NCBI GenBank assembly: GCA_023480735.1
Contig: JAMCXB010000050.1
Location: 1 to 41,089, forward strand
Direction: 5' to 3'
DNA length: 41,089 nucleotides
Source: Bacteroidota bacterium
GTDB lineage: Bacteria > Bacteroidota > Ignavibacteria > Kryptoniales > JAKASW01
Shown here piece by piece: positions 24,487 to 33,780 of the stretch (positions are counted from its first letter, which is position 1; every line of letters starts with the position of its first letter). Both the position numbers and the translations under genes were made by a program. The notes beneath the pieces were generated by a model. The model made no database searches, was not told the origin of the DNA, and worked only from the letters and a program-made list of their open reading frames with translations.

Positions 24487-25394
24487 ATCGTTATCCGCTT
24501 TATCTTAAGGTTCTCCAGGTCTACGCGTCCGATCTTCATTTCCGCTGCGATACGGATATGGCGCACATCGTCGGGCTGCATCCCGTAGAGTTTCGCACCC
24601 GCCGCGTCCAGTGTCACTATGTCTGCGGAAATCAGCTGGGCCTTCATAGTCACCACATCATTAACCGACACTCCGCGCGGCCCGTTTTGTTTCATGACAT
24701 AGTACGCGTCGAGAACATTTAGAGCTGGTTTCCTGTACGTCGCAAAGTCGGCGATGCATTGGTGAAGATCTGTCCGGTGCCAGTACTCTCTGTCCCATAC
24801 GTTTCCCATCATGTTCTTCAACCCGGCAGTCAGTTTCGAGCCGCTGTGACATTTGAGGATGGGCACGTTGATGAACACATCCGAATCAAGAATCACCTCG
24901 TGTTCCCGGGTTGAAGTGAGCGCCTTCCCTTTATTGATCGATACCTTGTCGTAATAGCTTGGGCTTCCTCCGGGGACCATCTTGCCGCCCGTGTCCTTGA
25001 CGGCCTTCTCGATGCCGCTGTGAGCGTAGCAGCGCTGCCATTCATCGCACGGGTGGTCGACAACACTTACTTCCCTTGCTCCCGCCTCAAAGCAATGCTG
25101 AATGATTCTCGAAACCAGCTTCGGATTCGTATTGCCGCCGCGCTCGGGAGAGACATCCCAGCCGATGTTCGGTTTGACAACGACCTTGTCCCCCTTCTTG
25201 ACAAACGTCCTCATTCCGCCAAGAGCCTTGATTCCCCAGTCAAACATCGTATCCGGTTCCCCGCCTTTCACTGCGACCAGGTCGTAAGGCAACGGCGCTC
25301 CTCCCAGCACTTCAAACATTCTTCCCGTCTTCATGAATGCACCGAATGCGATTGAGGCCCCCAGGCTCTGCTTCACAAAAGTTCGTCGATCCAT
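24483..25394 (-). CDS. DUF362 family protein with Tat-type signal
   Basis: A 303-residue DUF362 protein. The N-terminus MDRRTFVKQSLGASIAFGAF has a twin-arginine motif (R3-R4-T-F-V-K) and a hydrophobic stretch, so export by the Tat path is likely. Family marks include GDKVVVKPNIGW, the GGNTNP segment, DVFINVPILKCHSGSKLTAGLKNMMG, and the end DAAGAKLYGM. No 4Fe-4S motif of its own is visible. The gene lies directly before the membrane polyferredoxin and overlaps it, a pairing I know from other environmental genomes; the reaction is unknown. A GGGAG site precedes the ATG. Confidence 0.85.
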   Translation of the reverse strand: MDRRTFVKQSLGASIAFGAFMKTGRMFEVLGGAPLPYDLVAVKGGEPDTMFDWGIKALGGMRTFVKKGDKVVVKPNIGWDVSPERGGNTNPKLVSRIIQHCFEAGAREVSVVDHPCDEWQRCYAHSGIEKAVKDTGGKMVPGGSPSYYDKVSINKGKALTSTREHEVILDSDVFINVPILKCHSGSKLTAGLKNMMGNVWDREYWHRTDLHQCIADFATYRKPALNVLDAYYVMKQNGPRGVSVNDVVTMKAQLISADIVTLDAAGAKLYGMQPDDVRHIRIAAEMKIGRVDLENLKIKRITI

Positions 25395-25471
25395 AAACAG
25401 CTCCCTTTGTTCATTCTAAATCAATACTTCAAATTATTTTTCAATCGTTCATTATTCAAGCGTAATCCTTC

Positions 25472-25570
25472 AGAAGGTGTGAATATTTGGTTTTCTGGTA
25501 CGTGAAGCCCTCAAAATCCGAAGAGAATTCGATGGGGAATCGGCTGCCTAGGATTTTTTTCACACCTTCT
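25472..25570. repeat. 99-base stretch with 12-base perfect inverted ends
   Basis: AGAAGGTGTGAA (25472-25483) and TTCACACCTTCT (25559-25570) are exact inverted repeats with 75 bases between. The size and end structure resemble a small non-autonomous element (MITE), but there is no visible target duplication or other copy in the window. It could also be a long-loop hairpin. Confidence 0.45.
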
Positions 25571-25573
25571 CAT

Positions 25574-25664
25574 TTACGGTCTCTCGCCGAGTCGCAAAGC
25601 GAATCGTTTGTTGTTTTCTCTTTGCGCCCTTCGCGGCTTTGCGAGAACAATGACCCTTTCAGTG
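25574..25664 (-). repeat. Dispersed palindromic repeat, copy B
   Basis: Opposite-orientation partner of 20386-20482. On the minus strand it reads TCACTGAAAGGGTCATTG, then CTCGCAAAGCCGCGAAGGGC, then TTCGCTTTGCGACTCGGCGA. It starts 3 bases after the 12-base inverted end of the 99-base stretch. Confidence 0.75.
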
Positions 25665-25964
25665 AGCCGATACATTCAAGCACGAAGAATTGTTGACATT
25701 TATTTCCGTACCGAGTAAACTTAAGCGTTCTCCATGGTGGGTTGCCGGCTCGTACACATCTCACTTCCCACAATTCGCACATCCAGAAATATCCAGTCTC
25801 AAGAGAGACCACGCTGTTTGCAAGCAAGTCACTTTGATCGCGGCAAGGTGTCGACCTTAATCCGACGGGCAAAAGACTCGCGATTCTAACATTTCGTCAG
25901 CCTGATTAACCTTTGCCGTCAGCAATATCCGGAAAAAGCGAAAACAAACTGAAAGGAGGAATAA

Positions 25965-26906
25965 ATGAAACGGAGCCTTAGTTTCATAGTATCGGCCACA
26001 TACTCAACGTTGATCTTTCTGCTTGCATTCTTGTCGGAATCCAATGCACAGAAGATTGAGCCTCCATGGTCGACTTTTCCGCAAAGCGGAAAGGAGTTCA
26101 CCATCCCAGGCATCGACAACGTCCCTGATCTGCACGGCGATGTTAACGATCCCGATCTGGTTGTCTTTTTTGCCGGCAACCAGTTCATGGTCGTCCCTGA
26201 CCTGATCAAGGCATTCAAGACAGAGTACCCCCAATACAAGCGCATTTTTGTTGAGACGCTGCCACCTGGAATACTTCTGGATCAGATTGAACAGGGTGCA
26301 ATAGTCATCGGAAACATGAGAATCTCCCTGCTGCCGGATATCTTCACGGCGGGCAAAGTGCGCCTTGAAGGAGTCCAGAAGGACAAAAACTGGTTCGGCG
26401 AAACTGTGGATTATGCTCGAAACCGGTTGGCAATCATGGTGTATAAGGGTAATCCAGACCAGATAACTTCCTTGAGAGACCTTGGGAAACCGGGTATAAG
26501 AGTGAGCATGCCTAACCCGCAATGGGAAGGCGTTGCTCGAACTATCATGGCCACCTTCAAGAAGGCAGGAGGTGATAAACTAGTCACTGAGATCATGGAC
26601 AACAAAGTGAAAGCGGGAACGACATTCCTAACGCACATACACCACAGACAGACTCCGATTCGTATTATGGAGAAGAAATCGGACGCAGGCCCGGTCTGGT
26701 ATACCGAGGCGAAATTTCAGATGATGATTGGCAACCCGATCGACCTCGTGGAAATTCCCGCAGAGGTAAATACGGAGGTCATCTACACAGCAGCCGCCCT
26801 GAAGAATGCGCCGCACTCCCAGGCCGCAAAGGACTTCATGAAATTTCTAAAGAGTAAGACGAGCTCCGGCATTTATCAGAAGTACGGCTTCATGCCTGTA
26901 GAATGA
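25965..26906 (+). CDS. Exported substrate-binding protein (ModA-like fold)
   Basis: A 313-residue protein with a Sec signal peptide (MKRSLSF..., cleavage near SNA-Q at about 28). The mature part looks like a periplasmic binding protein of the molybdate/extracellular type: DLVVFFAGNQFMVVPDLIKAF, VETLPPGILLDQIEQGAI, RNRLAIMVYKGNP, SLRDLGKPGIRVSMPNP and PHSQAAKDFMKFLKS near the end. A His cluster (H224, H226, H227, in THIHHRQTP) is unusual for ModA and may bind a metal or sulfur ligand. There is no permease or ATPase gene next to it, so it may act as a sensor or carrier within the periplasm. GGAGG site before the ATG. Confidence 0.75.
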   Translation: MKRSLSFIVSATYSTLIFLLAFLSESNAQKIEPPWSTFPQSGKEFTIPGIDNVPDLHGDVNDPDLVVFFAGNQFMVVPDLIKAFKTEYPQYKRIFVETLPPGILLDQIEQGAIVIGNMRISLLPDIFTAGKVRLEGVQKDKNWFGETVDYARNRLAIMVYKGNPDQITSLRDLGKPGIRVSMPNPQWEGVARTIMATFKKAGGDKLVTEIMDNKVKAGTTFLTHIHHRQTPIRIMEKKSDAGPVWYTEAKFQMMIGNPIDLVEIPAEVNTEVIYTAAALKNAPHSQAAKDFMKFLKSKTSSGIYQKYGFMPVE

Positions 26907-26957
26907 ACTCTTGGTATGTGATAGAAATTCTAACTGCATCACAGGAGGAGAAACAAC

Positions 26958-27785
26958 ATGAGACAGAAAGCGCTCGTTTTAATAGCGGCACTGACTATGT
27001 TGGTTGCAGCTTTTGCCATGTCCGGATCGAGAGATCATGTTTTCGCCGAAGGGCCGAGTGTACCCATTCAGAAGACGGAGGCCGGCATGTCATCGACAAA
27101 TGTAAAATACAATCCGCCATTGCCGAAAGATGCGCCAATAAGCATTAGAGACGCGGTAATGCTCGGTTATGATATTATGAACCACACCAGAACCTATGCC
27201 GGCAAATACGTCGGGAACACACTTAATTGTTCCAACTGCCATTTCAAAGAAGGTTCTACCGAAGGCGGCAAAAATGGCGGACTCTCTTTGGTTGGAGTGA
27301 CAACAAAGTATCCTGAATACCGATCCATAGCCGACGGTGTTGTCGACATTGTTTCCCGAACAAACAGTTGTTTCGAAAGAAGCATGGACGGAAAACCGTT
27401 GCCCCCGAACAGCAGGGAGATGGTTGGTTTAATCACCTATTTCCAATGGATATCAAAAGGACTCCCCATATACGAAAAGATTCCCTGGTTGGGTCTAAAG
27501 CATATCAAGAGCAACCATAAGCCAAATCAGGTGGAAGGTAAAAAGATATTCTCCTCTGCTTGTGCGTCGTGCCACGGCGCCGACGGCCTCGGAACAAAGA
27601 TAGCGCCGCCGCTTTGGGGAAAAGAATCTTTCAATGACGGTGCAGGGATGGCAGGTTTGGCGAATCTCGTAGCTTTTGCCCATGATAATATGCCTTATCT
27701 CGTTTCCAATCTCACGGGAAACGAAGCCCTGGATGTAGCGGCATTCGTCACCAGTCAACCGAGACCACATTTTACAGCAAAATGA
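26958..27785 (+). CDS. TsdA-like dihaem cytochrome c (thiosulfate dehydrogenase family)
   Basis: A 275-residue exported cytochrome. The signal peptide ends at about residue 30. Two haem-binding sites are seen: CSNCH at 91-95 and CASCH at 202-206. C138 in NSCFERSMDGKPLPPNSREM matches the cysteine axial ligand region of TsdA, and M245 in DNMPY is a plausible ligand of the second haem. TsdA joins two thiosulfates into tetrathionate (or acts in reverse) and passes electrons to cytochromes. The family match is from motif recognition. The GGAGG site lies 8 bases before the ATG. It sits between a binding protein and a DsrE-like gene. Confidence 0.8.
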   Translation: MRQKALVLIAALTMLVAAFAMSGSRDHVFAEGPSVPIQKTEAGMSSTNVKYNPPLPKDAPISIRDAVMLGYDIMNHTRTYAGKYVGNTLNCSNCHFKEGSTEGGKNGGLSLVGVTTKYPEYRSIADGVVDIVSRTNSCFERSMDGKPLPPNSREMVGLITYFQWISKGLPIYEKIPWLGLKHIKSNHKPNQVEGKKIFSSACASCHGADGLGTKIAPPLWGKESFNDGAGMAGLANLVAFAHDNMPYLVSNLTGNEALDVAAFVTSQPRPHFTAK

Positions 27786-27914
27786 ATTTCGGTTGAGAAG
27801 GACCGGTTTCCCGAACAGTCGTTATGAATTGATAATCTTCGGGCAGACTTGATGATCGGCTGATCAGTAAGAGTAAATTCATTTCACAACTTGAGAATTA
27901 AGAGGAGGATCGTT

Positions 27915-28463
27915 ATGAAAAGCGTCACAGCTTTCTTTTTTGCGATTGTACTAATCGCAAGCTGGTCGAATCTTGCACATGCGCAGGCCAAATGGGAATA
28001 TCCCGTCATAAAAGGATACGGCCCCGTACACCCGCTGCCGGATGCTGCCATCCAGCCGGATAAGTCTCTGAACTACAAGATACTCTTCGATATCACGCAA
28101 GCAGCCAAGGAGAAAGGTAAAGTCAATCCTGCGCTGGACCACCTGGCACGGCTGATCAACGTTTTTGCGTCAGCTGGCATGATGCCGGACAAGATGAAAC
28201 TCGTGGCGATCATTCACGGACCAGCGACGCCCGTCGTGTTGAACAACGAAGAGTTCAAATCGAAATTCGGCATCGATAACCCCGATATCAAACTGATCAA
28301 TGACTTGAAGAAGAGCGGCGTGGTGTTTTATGTGTGTGGTCAGGCTCTGGCTGACAATAGTTACGAGCATAAATGGGTGAACAAGGGGATAACTATAGCG
28401 TTGTCTGCGCTGACGGTCGTACCGACTTATCAACTGCGAGGCTACGCTCTGATGGCGTGGTAA
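27915..28463 (+). CDS. Exported DsrE/DsrF-fold protein
   Basis: A 182-residue protein with a signal peptide (cleavage near AHA-Q, about residue 24). The mature part has the DsrE/F fold: NYKILFDITQAAKEKGKV, ALDHLARLINVFASAGM, KMKLVAIIHGPATPVVLN and a single conserved cysteine C141 in VVFYVCGQAL, the site where DsrE-type proteins carry persulfide. Most DsrE proteins are cytoplasmic, so an exported form is worth noting. The frame is open upstream from TTG at 27891, but the ATG at 27915 follows GAGGAGG, so it is chosen. It is the last gene of the module and faces the NtrC-type gene. Confidence 0.8.
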   Translation: MKSVTAFFFAIVLIASWSNLAHAQAKWEYPVIKGYGPVHPLPDAAIQPDKSLNYKILFDITQAAKEKGKVNPALDHLARLINVFASAGMMPDKMKLVAIIHGPATPVVLNNEEFKSKFGIDNPDIKLINDLKKSGVVFYVCGQALADNSYEHKWVNKGITIALSALTVVPTYQLRGYALMAW

Positions 28464-28492
28464 GCAGCCTTCGGCGCAGTTCAGATCCGGCG

Positions 28493-29857
28493 TCACCCCT
28501 GAATCAGGTTATATTCCTTTATCTTCCTGTAAAGGGTCTTCCGGTCAATGCCGAGTATTTGCGCTGCCTTCGATTGGTGCCAGTTGGTTCGCTGGAGAAT
28601 TTTGACGATGTACCGCTTCTCGACCTCCGAAAGCGGCATGTTGTCGGCAGCCAGATCATCGATAAGATCCGACGATTTCATCTGGAAGAGATGGTCCGGA
28701 AGATCTTTGCAGTCTATCACGTCGCTTCCTGAGAGCGCAATACTTCGTTCGATGACGTTTTCCAGCTCGCGGACGTTTCCCGGCCATGTATAGCGCATCA
28801 GACAGGACGAAGCCTCGTGGGTCATTTGAATGTTCGGCTTTCCGAATTGCTCACCGTATTTCTTCATGAAATGTTCGGTCAGAATCTGAATGTCTTCCGT
28901 CCTGTCTTTCAGATCGGGCACCAGTATAGAGATAACGTTGAGCCTGTAGAAAAGGTCTTCCCTGAATTGATCGTGCTTGATGAGCTCTTTCAGATCCCGG
29001 TGAGTCGCGGCGATGACTCTGACGTCGACCTTCTTGACCTCGTCGCTTCCGACCGGCCGCACTTCGCCAGTTTCCACCACCCTCAACAATTTTGCCTGCG
29101 AGCCGAGCGGCATGTCTCCGATCTCGTCGAGGAAGAGCGTTCCTCCGTTTGCCGTCTCGAAAAGTCCTCGCCTAGAAGTAACAGCACCGGTGTAAGCCCC
29201 CTTTTCATGTCCGAACAGTTCGCTCTCCAGCAGGGATTCAGGTATCGCGCTGCAGTTCACCGTAACGAGAGGCATGGCCTTCCTGTCACTGTTATAATGA
29301 ATTGCCTTTGCGATCAGCTCCTTTCCGGTGCCGCTCCTGCCGATTACGAGCACGTTACTTCGAGCATGCGATATCCGCTGTATGAGCGAAAATATATCCT
29401 GCATCGCCTTGCTCTTGCCGATGATATTGGAGAACGAATATTTTCGCTCCACTTCCTGGCGGAGGAATTCGACTTCCCTCTGAAGCCTGCGTTGCTGCGT
29501 CGCTCGTTCCAGCAGTGAAAGAATCTCATCTATATTGAACGGCTTGCTTACATAGTCGTAAGCCCCCGCCTTCATCGCGTTGACTGCAGAATCCACAGAA
29601 CCGAAGGCGGTGATCATGATGACCATCGTGTCCTTTTCCAGATCCTTTATCCTCTTCAGGATATCCATTCCGGAAGCGCGCGGCATCTGGATATCCGTTA
29701 TCACTATGTCGTAGTTCTTGTCGTCGACGAGGGACAACGCCTTCGTGCTGTCCGATGTTGTCTCCACGGTGTAACCGGCACGCTTGAGAAACTTCTCCAG
29801 CATTGCCAGCATGTTTACATCGTCATCAACCGCTAGAATTGAAATGTCTGCTCTCAT
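28493..29857 (-). CDS. NtrC-type sigma-54 response regulator
   Basis: A 454-residue regulator with three domains: receiver (D11-D13 acidic cluster, phosphorylated D55 in IVITDIQMPRASG), AAA+ activator (Walker A GRSGTGKELIA, GAYTGA form of the GAFTGA sigma-54 contact loop, Walker B LFLDEIGDM, arginine-finger region FYRLNVISI), and a Fis-type helix-turn-helix (HQSKAAQILGIDRKTLYRKI). It overlaps the histidine kinase gene by 4 bases (ATGA) and is surely its partner. Regulon unknown; sigma-54 sites are present in the window. Confidence 0.95.
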   Translation of the reverse strand: MRADISILAVDDDVNMLAMLEKFLKRAGYTVETTSDSTKALSLVDDKNYDIVITDIQMPRASGMDILKRIKDLEKDTMVIMITAFGSVDSAVNAMKAGAYDYVSKPFNIDEILSLLERATQQRRLQREVEFLRQEVERKYSFSNIIGKSKAMQDIFSLIQRISHARSNVLVIGRSGTGKELIAKAIHYNSDRKAMPLVTVNCSAIPESLLESELFGHEKGAYTGAVTSRRGLFETANGGTLFLDEIGDMPLGSQAKLLRVVETGEVRPVGSDEVKKVDVRVIAATHRDLKELIKHDQFREDLFYRLNVISILVPDLKDRTEDIQILTEHFMKKYGEQFGKPNIQMTHEASSCLMRYTWPGNVRELENVIERSIALSGSDVIDCKDLPDHLFQMKSSDLIDDLAADNMPLSEVEKRYIVKILQRTNWHQSKAAQILGIDRKTLYRKIKEYNLIQG

Positions 29858-31893
29858 ACCTGTTTCCGAATGGATCCTTCCAAAACCGTGTTGTTATAAA
29901 CTGGAAAGCTCAATTTAAATGTTGTCCCTTTCTCAACCGAGCTTTCGACCAAGATAGTCCCTTTATGATCCTGCACGATTCTTTGCGTTATCGCCAGTCC
30001 CAGCCCCGTTCCCTTTCCCACCTCTTTCGTCGTGAAGAACGGATTGAATATTTTCTCCAGGTTTTCCTCCGGTATTCCGCATCCCGTATCGGAGATTAGA
30101 ACTTCTACGAAATCCTCGTCCCGTCCGCTCTGCCTGCCGGACGAGATCGTCAGCCTTCCGCCACTTTCCATGGAATGGACCGCGTTCACTATTAAATTTA
30201 GGAAAACTTCCTGTAGTTGGGCAGCATCTCCGAAAACATAAGGAAGATCGTTTTCAAGATGCAGGTGGAGCCCGATCGACGATTTGTCGAGCTGGTTCTT
30301 CAGCAACTGGAGAACGCTCTCAATTTCCGCATTGAGCTGGACCGGTTTCGAGCGCAGTCTTTTCGGCCTTGCAAAATCGAGAAGCTGCTGGATAAGCTTT
30401 GCGATTCTGTTCGTCTCGCCGACAATCGCCTTCAGCTCGTCGTAGTTTCTCTCTCCCGATTTCATGTCCATCATCAGATACTCGGCGTTGCCGAGGATAA
30501 TGTTCAGGGGCGTGCCGATCTCATGTGCAATACCGGCAGATATCTGTCCGATGAATGAAAGCTTCTCAGTCTGGCGAAGCTCCATCTCATATTGCTTGAG
30601 CTGTGTCACATCCCGCATGATCAGGGCAGTACCTATAAATGTTCCTTCCTCGTCTTTGAGAACGCTGCCTGTGAGGCTTACGATAACCCTCCGTCCGGAT
30701 TTTGTAACACAGTCGAGCTCATAGTTCTTGACGACTCCCTCATTGCGGATTCGGTCCAGGATCACCTCATCATCGCCAATCAACCTCTTCTCCGGCGGCA
30801 GGAGTATCGAGAAGGGCTGCCCGTTTGCCTCGTCAGGCTGGAATTCAAAAAGGAGAGCCGCCCCCTTGTTCCACGAGACAATCATCCCGCGCTCATCCAA
30901 TCCGACAATCGCGTCGGCCGAATTCTCGGTCAATATTGAAATGTAATGTTCCTTCGAAGTCACTTCCTCTTCGAGCAAGAACCGTTTCAGACCGTATCCG
31001 AGCTGATCGGCCATGGCAAGGAATATATTGAGGTTCTCGTCCTGGAGCTCGGGTATCGTGCCTTCGCGGAGTGGAGCCGAGGGATAGGCCAGCAGGAGGA
31101 GACCGATCAGCGAGTCGCCCGCCGAGACGGGAAGCATCAGGACAATTCTGCGATGCCCGAACACCTCCTGCGTTATGGCGTAACTTCTTCGGGCGCTTGA
31201 TTCGCCGGCAAACTGATCTGCCAACTCGTCGATAAAGCTCCCGTCCCTGTCACGATTCAGCGGAGCGGGGCTCGGTGCTCCTTCCGGGACTGCCGATTCG
31301 AAGACCAGCCGTTGAATATTCTGGTCGAACGCAAAGAACTCGACTGCGTTCGCATGAGACTCTTCTTTTATTATTACGATTGCCGCCTTCAACGCCTCGC
31401 CGTATGTACTGGCCGAGCCGATAGCATCCGTAAACCGAAGGAGTGTTTCGCGCTGGCGCTCGATTACCCTGCGTCTTGAAATATTGACTTCACTCTGGTG
31501 AGCCTGATAAGCGTTCGCATACTGATATATAATCTCATGGAAGCACCCGTCGACCCTCCTGGAATAGCTGAAGATGTCCCGTTCGTTCTGCATCTTCCGC
31601 CGCACGACGGAAACGATTGCGTCTTCACCTAGTAAGAACGTCTCATGCACCGAAGTAAGAGTCAGGAGGCCGTTATAAGGCGGCTTTGCAATCCGCTCGG
31701 TAAATTTCATCAGGCGCGAGCCGCCGAGATTATTCAACAGATCGAGAATGCAATGAAGGAGTTCCGTGATCTGACTACGGTAGAACGGAATCTGCGTACT
31801 GCCGGAATACTTCGGGATAGACTCTATCGATGAGACCCATTTTTCGGTTATGGCATCGAAATTATTCGTTACTATCTGTACTAGCTCGTCCAT
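29854..31893 (-). CDS. Multidomain sensor histidine kinase
   Basis: A 679-residue soluble kinase with no membrane segment. N-terminal helical domain (1-150, somewhat like RsbRD/phytochrome-helical inputs), GAF-like domain (about 165-310, with [10 protein letters not shown] near its end), PAS domain (about 320-435, [26 protein letters not shown]), phospho-acceptor helix with H457 in [11 protein letters not shown], and ATPase domain ([30 protein letters not shown]). It would phosphorylate the overlapping NtrC-type regulator. The signal is unknown, but is cytoplasmic. Confidence 0.93.
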   Translation of the reverse strand: MDELVQIVTNNFDAITEKWVSSIESIPKYSGSTQIPFYRSQITELLHCILDLLNNLGGSRLMKFTERIAKPPYNGLLTLTSVHETFLLGEDAIVSVVRRKMQNERDIFSYSRRVDGCFHEIIYQYANAYQAHQSEVNISRRRVIERQRETLLRFTDAIGSASTYGEALKAAIVIIKEESHANAVEFFAFDQNIQRLVFESAVPEGAPSPAPLNRDRDGSFIDELADQFAGESSARRSYAITQEVFGHRRIVLMLPVSAGDSLIGLLLLAYPSAPLREGTIPELQDENLNIFLAMADQLGYGLKRFLLEEEVTSKEHYISILTENSADAIVGLDERGMIVSWNKGAALLFEFQPDEANGQPFSILLPPEKRLIGDDEVILDRIRNEGVVKNYELDCVTKSGRRVIVSLTGSVLKDEEGTFIGTALIMRDVTQLKQYEMELRQTEKLSFIGQISAGIAHEIGTPLNIILGNAEYLMMDMKSGERNYDELKAIVGETNRIAKLIQQLLDFARPKRLRSKPVQLNAEIESVLQLLKNQLDKSSIGLHLHLENDLPYVFGDAAQLQEVFLNLIVNAVHSMESGGRLTISSGRQSGRDEDFVEVLISDTGCGIPEENLEKIFNPFFTTKEVGKGTGLGLAITQRIVQDHKGTILVESSVEKGTTFKLSFPVYNNTVLEGSIRKQV

Positions 31894-31977
31894 ACCATTC
31901 TATTCTGCCGCATGAAACCGAACGCCACAATTTCACATATCGGTTCATCGGCGGTATCAATAATAAACCTCAACGAA

Positions 31978-32742
31978 TCAACTCTTGACTCCGAAGTATG
32001 CCGTAGCAATTCCGTAAGTAAGTGGTACTGATTTCACATCCTTGAATTTTGCATTTTTCATGACGGTCTCGAAATCACGTCCGTCCGGGAAGGCCGACAC
32101 AGAATCGGGAAGGTAGGAGTACGCGGCGGGGTCTTTTGAAATCATCTTTCCGAGCAGCGGCAGAATCCTCCTGAAATAAAAGAAGTACAACTGCTTCACC
32201 GGAAAAACCTTCGGTTTGGAAAACTCCAGTACGACCAGCCTTCCGCCGGTTTTAAGCACTCTTTGCATTTCGGCCAGCCCCTTCTCAAGACTCCCGAAGT
32301 TCCTCACGCCGAAAGCCACCGCAGTAACGTCAAAAGTGTTGTCTGAAAAAGGGAGCTCCTCGGCATTTGCCTGGACAATCTCAACCTTACCGTCCAGCTG
32401 CATCCTGCTCTTCTTGGCGTTGAAAGTCCGGATCATATTCTCCGCAAAATCAACGGAGACTACCCTCGAAGGATCAGACTTCGCAGCCTCAATCGAAAGG
32501 TCGCCTGTTCCACACGCGATATCGAGAAACGAATTTGCCGGCCGAAGGCCTGATATCCTGATCGCGCGCTTCCGCCAGTAACGGTCTATGCCTGCGCTCA
32601 GGAAGTGATTGAGGAAGTCGTAATGGCCGGAAATACCGTTAAACATCCGGCGCACGTATCTGCTCTTTTCCGTCGGGTCTAGCGAATGGTCGGCCAATCC
32701 AACCCCTTCCGGATCCTTATCGTGTATCTCAGCGTTGCTCAT
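31978..32742 (-). CDS. ubiE: Demethylmenaquinone/ubiquinone methyltransferase
   Basis: UbiE/MenG uses S-adenosylmethionine to methylate the ring of the quinone precursor, normally the last step of menaquinone synthesis. The 254-residue product has YVRRMFNGISGHYDFLNHFLS at the front, the SAM site FLDIACGTGDLSIEA, NAEELPFSDNTFDVTAVAFGVRNF (the family signature), and GGRLVVLEFSKP. The ATG at 32742 is chosen; an ATG 7 codons upstream at 32763 would overlap the TPR gene by 35 bases instead of 14. In an FCB organism, the product is probably menaquinone. Confidence 0.92.
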   Translation of the reverse strand: MSNAEIHDKDPEGVGLADHSLDPTEKSRYVRRMFNGISGHYDFLNHFLSAGIDRYWRKRAIRISGLRPANSFLDIACGTGDLSIEAAKSDPSRVVSVDFAENMIRTFNAKKSRMQLDGKVEIVQANAEELPFSDNTFDVTAVAFGVRNFGSLEKGLAEMQRVLKTGGRLVVLEFSKPKVFPVKQLYFFYFRRILPLLGKMISKDPAAYSYLPDSVSAFPDGRDFETVMKNAKFKDVKSVPLTYGIATAYFGVKS

Positions 32743-33709
32743 CCGTTCTCGACTTAAGCTCATCGATTTTCTTGCGGTAGAGCTCTTCCTTCTCCGGTTT
32801 CTTCTTCATCAGAATTGTATATGCTTCAATGGCCGTTTCCATTTGTCCCTGCTGTTCAAAGATGATTGCGAGAGTCTCTGTGACGATTTCCGGCGTCAGT
32901 TCAATTCCGCCGTCCTCTTCGCGGTTCGCCGGACGATTCTCAGCAGGTTTGATCGGAGCGGCAGATTCCAGTTTCCTGGCAAGAATCTCGACATCGAATT
33001 CGAACTCCTGGTCCTCAGATTTTTCAGGCCCTTTCTGATCGGGTGCATTTCTTTCCTTAGAAGATTCGTCCGAGAATTCTCGCGCGACCTTGTCGATAAT
33101 CGCCCGTGCAGTGTTGATTCCCTTTTCTTCTTCAGGGCGTTCCTTGCTTCGCTCTTTGACAACGTCCTTCGGCTTCCCTGCCGGAGCCGGCGGCTTGGTG
33201 AGGCTTGCCTGAACAGGCGACAGTTCCTCACCGATTATCGCATCCAGCCCGGGTATCAGATAGTCTTCCTGCGAGCCGGGCGCCGGTCTCGCCTTAAGAG
33301 TCTGCTCGACGGTTTTCATAATGTCGCTGCCGGAGGACGCACTCTTTCGATATTGCTCTGCCAGTTTTCTGCCGATTGAATCCGCCTGTTCCTGGCTTTC
33401 AAGTTCTCCCTTCAACCTCTCGATTATTTGTGACCCCGGATGGAGCTGATCTGCTTTTTGAAGTTCCTTCCTTGCGTCGATGTAGAGTCCTGCGCGCATC
33501 ATGGCCATTGCAAGGACTGCGTGACCGGTCGAATAATTGGGGTGGGCTATCACCCCTCGCTGGGCCACAGACAGCGCTTCCCCGACTCTGTCAATGTCCA
33601 GATAGAAATATGAAAGCATGGCAAAGAATGATGACGCGGAGTTCTTCCGTACTCTCTCCTCGAGAAACTGAAGAAGCCTCACATCCTTGCCGCCGTATTG
33701 ATAATTCAT
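32729..33709 (-). CDS. TPR-containing protein with long charged linker
   Basis: The 326-residue protein starts with tetratricopeptide-like helices (FFAMLSYFYLDIDRVGEALSVA, then HAVLAMAMMRAGLYIDARKELQKA, residues about 15-80), continues with a Lys/Glu/Pro-rich linker (about 120-240, e.g. KPKDVVKERSKERPEEEKG) and ends with another TPR-like motif (ETLAIIFEQQGQMETAIEAYTILM). No signal peptide or membrane segment. It probably bridges proteins. No specific role recognised; it sits between a glycosyltransferase and ubiE. Confidence 0.75.
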   Translation of the reverse strand: MNYQYGGKDVRLLQFLEERVRKNSASSFFAMLSYFYLDIDRVGEALSVAQRGVIAHPNYSTGHAVLAMAMMRAGLYIDARKELQKADQLHPGSQIIERLKGELESQEQADSIGRKLAEQYRKSASSGSDIMKTVEQTLKARPAPGSQEDYLIPGLDAIIGEELSPVQASLTKPPAPAGKPKDVVKERSKERPEEEKGINTARAIIDKVAREFSDESSKERNAPDQKGPEKSEDQEFEFDVEILARKLESAAPIKPAENRPANREEDGGIELTPEIVTETLAIIFEQQGQMETAIEAYTILMKKKPEKEELYRKKIDELKSRTDEQR

Positions 33710-33780
33710 ATTAGCTATTGGTAAAAACGGAACAGCAGCCGGTCTGATTCATGACGCACACATCCGACAAGAAGCATCGG

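Larger units (their letters stand above)
25395..25964. other. Gap with repeats upstream of the periplasmic sulfur module
   Basis: About 570 bases between the DUF362 gene and the substrate-binding protein. It holds the 99-base inverted-end stretch and repeat copy B. From 25665 to 25964 I see no gene; an open frame on the minus strand (25570-25872) runs through the repeat and has no Shine-Dalgarno. A promoter for the plus-strand module must lie here but I cannot identify it with confidence. Confidence 0.4.

Noticed and set aside
25570-25872. 100-codon minus-strand open frame through repeat copy B
   Set aside because: Its end lies in the repeat, it has no Shine-Dalgarno and no recognisable product.
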